From: Jacaranda mimosifolia
Taxonomy: Eukaryota > Streptophyta > Magnoliopsida > Lamiales > Bignoniaceae
Assembly (NCBI GenBank): GCA_018894105.1
Contig: CM032121.1
Coordinates: 25,574,230 to 25,638,229, forward strand
Direction: 5' to 3'
DNA: 64,000 nucleotides
Both the position numbers and the translations under genes were made by a program. The notes under the pieces were generated by a model. It searched no databases. It was not told the origin of the DNA and worked only from the letters and a program-made list of their open reading frames with translations. Of the stretch, positions 59,814-64,000 are shown piece by piece. Every line of letters begins with the position of its first letter. The first letter of the stretch is position 1.

Positions 59814-61543
59814 ATTTTTGGAATAGTGACACGCAGCTAATGAGATTGGCATATAAACTATTTCAATTGTGATACAATCTTGATTGAATAATATTCATTT
59901 TACATGGCCATCTTCATCTTATGCTGATATTAATTCACTGGCACTTAGTTGAAGCCCTTAGATCACACATGACTACGGGACTTGGTAATGCACTGGATGA
60001 TGTTCATGAAATAAGTCTTACATGGTCGTGATCTTAAATCTCTCGAGTAGTAGGATCTTTTGAGATAAGGCATTTAACATTCGAATAGACTTGCACTAAC
60101 GATGCATAAATCTAAGGGATGGATATTATTCCATTTCATGAGTAATCCATATGAGATATAGGTGCATGTTAGTGGGTGCTAGTTAAAGAATAGGTTCACT
60201 AAAGGCCCACCTAGAGAGTCTACTAGATAACCGTAGTAGCAAGTCGATAGTGGCAAGTTTTCCAACTTACGCTAGTCAGTATAATTAGTCCTTTGACTTG
60301 AGGATCCATGGTTACCTAGTATTTAGGTCCTTATACTTTGACTCTTCCTTGACCACTTAACAGGTCTTTCGAGTTGAGGTTGGGTATGAGATACTTAGAC
60401 ATAGAGGTTTGTGAGATCTAAGATGGGATCCAACTTCTCGTCGTTATAAAGGGCAAGTGCATCTCTTATGTTTTTTATAATGATAGATTCCATGATATTC
60501 TTGCGCAAGGTGATATGACAATTTGGAAAAGGAGTTTTCCAAAGTTGAGGTCATAAAGGGAAATCAAACATTAGAATAGAGATATAGCATCGAGGCTATC
60601 AGGGAGCCGACAAATGTCTTTCCCTAGGCCTCTTTCGGAAGATAGGAGACGGAATGACTGTATTTGCATCGTAAGTGTAGAGCTAGAATGGATTTCCAAA
60701 AGCATTCATTTCGGCCAATTAGTTAGGCTCCATGGGCTTGAGGTTGGACATCGACCATAGAGATTGGGTACTCTTCAATTAATGAGATTAATTGAATTGA
60801 ATCATTTTTTTAAAGGAGTTTAAACTAATGTGAATATATGATATTCATGAAATCACAAGAATTGTGTGCCCATGTCCAATGAATGGAAGAACCTAATGGG
60901 TAAGCCAATTTGAATCTTATATGGCGAAGAGGAATTTTCTAAGAGTTAGAAAGATTCCACCTTGACCGATTTTTGGAGGTAAACAATGACTAAATTGTTG
61001 GTCATTTTGGCTTGATCAATTTAATTGTTTAATTGATCTAAATAATTTAAAGAGTGAAATTAAGACCAATTAAATTAAGGGTGAATTTAATCCATGCCAC
61101 GTCACTATCAATTGATCAAGTTAACTTAAAGAGTTAAGTTAACAATAACTAGCTTAAAGAGTTAAGCTAATTGACTTAAGAGTTAAGTCAAAGGTTAATT
61201 AATTAAATTAAAGTGTTTAATTTAATTAAAATGAAGAATCAATTTTGGAGGGAAAATTCAAATGAAATGTTCATTTGGAATGCATTTAGAATTTATTTGG
61301 ATGATATTTCATGTGATGAAAAGAAGATCCCAAATTAAATTGAAATGCAACTAGCAAGCAAGTTGGTGCCAACCATGAGGAAGGTGTGATGCCACCTATA
61401 GAGGGTGGCTGGCCACATGTATGTGATGTACAAGAATTTTAGATTTAATTGTTAGATTCTCTCATTCCCTCCAATTTTTCATGTTTTGCCTCATGTGTTG
61501 AAGCTTCACATTTTCTTCATCTCTTACCTCCGAAGTCAACCTT
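59814..61543 (+). repeat. Plus-strand copia LTR (copy F), truncated
   Basis: It starts TTTTGGAATAGTG near 59814 (family TGTTGGAATAGTG, one change) and is collinear with the reverse complement of LTR E, so its transcription runs left to right. At 61543 it stops, after about 1.73 kb of the expected 2.2-2.3 kb, where LTR E begins. It interrupts copy D pol. Confidence 0.85.
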
Positions 61544-63806
61544 CTGAAGTCAAGTGTAGCACTAAGATCCAATTATCAAAGCATAAAAATGCCAAAATAA
61601 CTAGGCTACACATGAAACCAAGGATCTAAACATGCCTCAAATTAGGATTTGGTAAGAGGAATACCTTGAATTGTTCAAAATCCAAGGAAACAAGGAAGAA
61701 GACTTCAACACCTTGAATTTGTCTCCCAGTGGTGTAGCAGGTTCACGGCAACTTTTGTCCAACTAGATTTACTCGAAATCAGTTGAAATTTGGACTGGAG
61801 AACACTAACACCTTGATAAATCTACAGTAGAAAAATTATCCAAGTCAATAAATCGAAAGCCCCTTCAGAAATGCCTCCAAGTGACTATCTGAACAGAGGA
61901 TCTCCAAAAGGCTAGCAATCTAATTATTTTGCCTCTAATGATAAGATCCACACACTCATGCACAATCCAAAATTCTTCAATGTTAGCTGGAGAACAAAGA
62001 AGAGGTAATCAAGGATGAAACCAAAATTGAAGGTAGGAGATGAAGAAAAATGTGAAGCTTCAACAGATGAGGCTACACATGCAAAATTGGAGGGAAAAGA
62101 GAGAATCTAACAATTAGATCTAAATTACTTACATTCACATGTATTGGCCGCCCCACCATCTACATCTATATATAGATGGTGGGAAGGTGTGATGCTTAGG
62201 TATATCACACTTTCCTCAAGGTAGGTGCTATTTGCTTACCTACTTACAAGCAAGTTGCATGAATTTAGGATGCATTTGAATTTTATTTGGAATCTTCATT
62301 TTATCTAATGTAATGTCATCCAAATAAATTCTAATGCACTCCAAATGAACTCTTCATTTGAATTTTCCCTCCAAAATTGATTCTTCATTTTAATTAAATT
62401 GAACATTTTTATTTAAATAATTAACCTTCGACTTAACTCTTAAGTTAATTTGCTGAACTTTTTAAGCTAGTTATTGTTAACTTAACTCCTCAAGTTAACT
62501 TGATGAATTGATTGTCATGTGGCACCAATTAAATTAACTCTTTAATATAGTTAGTCTAATTTAACTCCTTAAATTATTTAGCAATTTAACAATTAAATTG
62601 ACCAAGCCAAAATGACCAACAATTTAGTCAATCATCTCCCTCCAAAAATCGATCATGTAGGAATTTCTAACTCTTAGAAAATTCCTCTTCATCAAGTACG
62701 ATTTGCAATTAGCTTTTGTGTGTGATCTATTAGATTCTACCATTAGACATGGGCTCACAACCCTTGTGATTTGTAGAATATCAAATATTCACATTAGTTT
62801 AAACTCATTTAAACTAATGACTCAATTTAATTAATCTCATTAATTGAAGAGTACAAAATCTCTATAGTCGATGTCCAACCTCAAGCCCATGGAGCCCAAC
62901 TGGTTGGCTGAAATAAATGCTTTTGGAGAACCATTCTAGCTCTATGCTTACCATGCAATTGCGATCCTTTTGTCTCCTATCTCCAAAAAGAGGCATAGGG
63001 CAAGATATTTGCTAGCTCCCTATAGCCTCAATACTATGTTTCTCTATTCCTAATGTTTGATTTCGATTTATTACCTCATCCTTGGAAAACTCCTTTTCCT
63101 AATTGTCATACTACCTTGTGTAAGGACTCCTTAGAATCGATCATTATAGAATATATAGGAGATGCACTCGCCCTTCACAACGACAAGGAGTTGGATCCTA
63201 CTTAGATCTCACAAACTTCCATATCTAAGTAGCTCACACCCAACCTCCACCCGAAAGACCCGCTAAGTAGTCAAGGAAGAGTCAAAGCATGAGGACTTCA
63301 ACACAAGGTTACCATGGATCCTCAGGTCAAAGGACTAATAATATGCACAAGTGTATGCTGGAGAACTTACGAGTACCGACTTGCCACTATGGCTATCTAG
63401 TGGATTCTCCGGACAGCCTTTAGTGAACTTGTTCTCTAACAAGAATTTACTGATATGCATCTATATCTCATATGGATTTATCATGAAACGAAATAATATC
63501 CAACCCTAGGATTTATGTATCGTTAGTGCAAGTCTATCCGGATCTTAGATGCCCTGTTTTATAAGATCCTATGAATTGGAAGATTTAAGATCACGACTGT
63601 GTAAGATTTGTTTTATGATCACCACCTAGTACGTGACCAAGTCCCATAGTCATGTGTGATCTAAGGGCTTCAACCAAATGCCAATGAAGTAATATAAGCA
63701 TAAGATAGAGATGGCCATGTAAAATGAATATCATTCAATCAAGATTGTATCACAAGTGAAATAGTTTATATGCCAATCTCATTGGCTGTGGGACACTATT
63801 CCAACA
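61544..63806 (-). repeat. 3' LTR of a third copia copy (E), 2263 bp
   Basis: The minus strand starts TGTTGGAATAG at 63806 and ends …CTTCA at 61544, close to LTR C in length. A TATA region is at 62163-62176 (CTATATATAGAT) with a degraded palindrome at 62184-62212. The polypurine tract TGGGAGATTG follows at 63807 on the element side. Confidence 0.88.
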
Positions 63807-64000
63807 ATCTCCCACTTGCCCTAGAACCCATGCCCCATAGTCTTGAGACCCATCTTCTCAATATGTACTTCAAAGACCTTTCGGGTTAGGGGTTTAGTTA
63901 GTGGATCTGCTATATTCTCTTCTGAGGCAACTCTTTCCACTCGAATGTCGCCTTTATCAATGATCACCCAGATCAAATGTATCACCTCAAAATGTGCTTG
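63807..64000 (-). pseudogene. copia pol C-terminus of copy E
   Basis: The minus-strand reading ends VERVASEENIADPLTKPLTR and then VHIEKMGLKTMG before a stop near 63826. This is the RNase H tail also seen in copy C. A one-base indel lies near 63985. The rest of the element continues past the window. Confidence 0.82.

Overview
This is a 64-kb piece of a flowering-plant nuclear chromosome. It contains plant Ty1-copia, Ty3-gypsy (Tat-type) and L1-type elements, a PIF/Harbinger-like transposon, a multi-exon host gene with GT-AG introns, and a block of chloroplast DNA. The species cannot be named from the sequence. No rRNA, tRNA, CRISPR or bacterial-type operon was seen.

Layout. (1) 1-1595 is chloroplast DNA (psaA-ycf3 spacer, ycf3 exon 3, the whole ycf3 group II intron 2, the end of exon 2). 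It is joined directly to the middle of a copia LTR, so it is a nuclear plastid insertion (NUPT). (2) 1596-11169 is a minus-strand Ty1-copia element with a 2.24-kb 5' LTR, PBS, gag and pol; its 3' LTR is cut by the NUPT and its genes carry several point lesions. (3) 11170-11589 is the tail of a plus-strand LTR of the same family. (4) 11590-16461 is a Tat-type Ty3-gypsy element with a large internal deletion. The implied order of events is gypsy, then plus-strand copia, then minus-strand copia, then plastid DNA. (5) 16462-24465 is the only host-like block. It holds a five-exon minus-strand gene for a J-domain protein with a possible organelle-targeting leader (reconstructed here, 509 codons plus stop), with decayed exon-like sequence downstream. 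(6) 25168-36117 is a second, two-LTR Tat element. It carries a divergent antisense ORF with its own TATA box and a tandem-repeat array. (7) 36250-44040 holds remnants of PIF/Harbinger genes: one transposase and up to three Myb/SANT-like segments. (8) 46602-51680 and beyond is an L1-type LINE. (9) 51781-56656 is AT-rich DNA with no recognisable gene. (10) 56657-64000 is a pile of three more insertions of the same copia family, in both orientations.

Almost all coding capacity belongs to transposable elements, and every element ORF seen is broken by stops, frameshifts or lost catalytic residues. Only the J-domain gene looks intact. The points most worth following up are the antisense gene of the Tat element, the conserved palindrome beside the TATA box of the copia LTRs, the plastid DNA inside an LTR, and a possible PIF/Harbinger element that was split by the Tat element.
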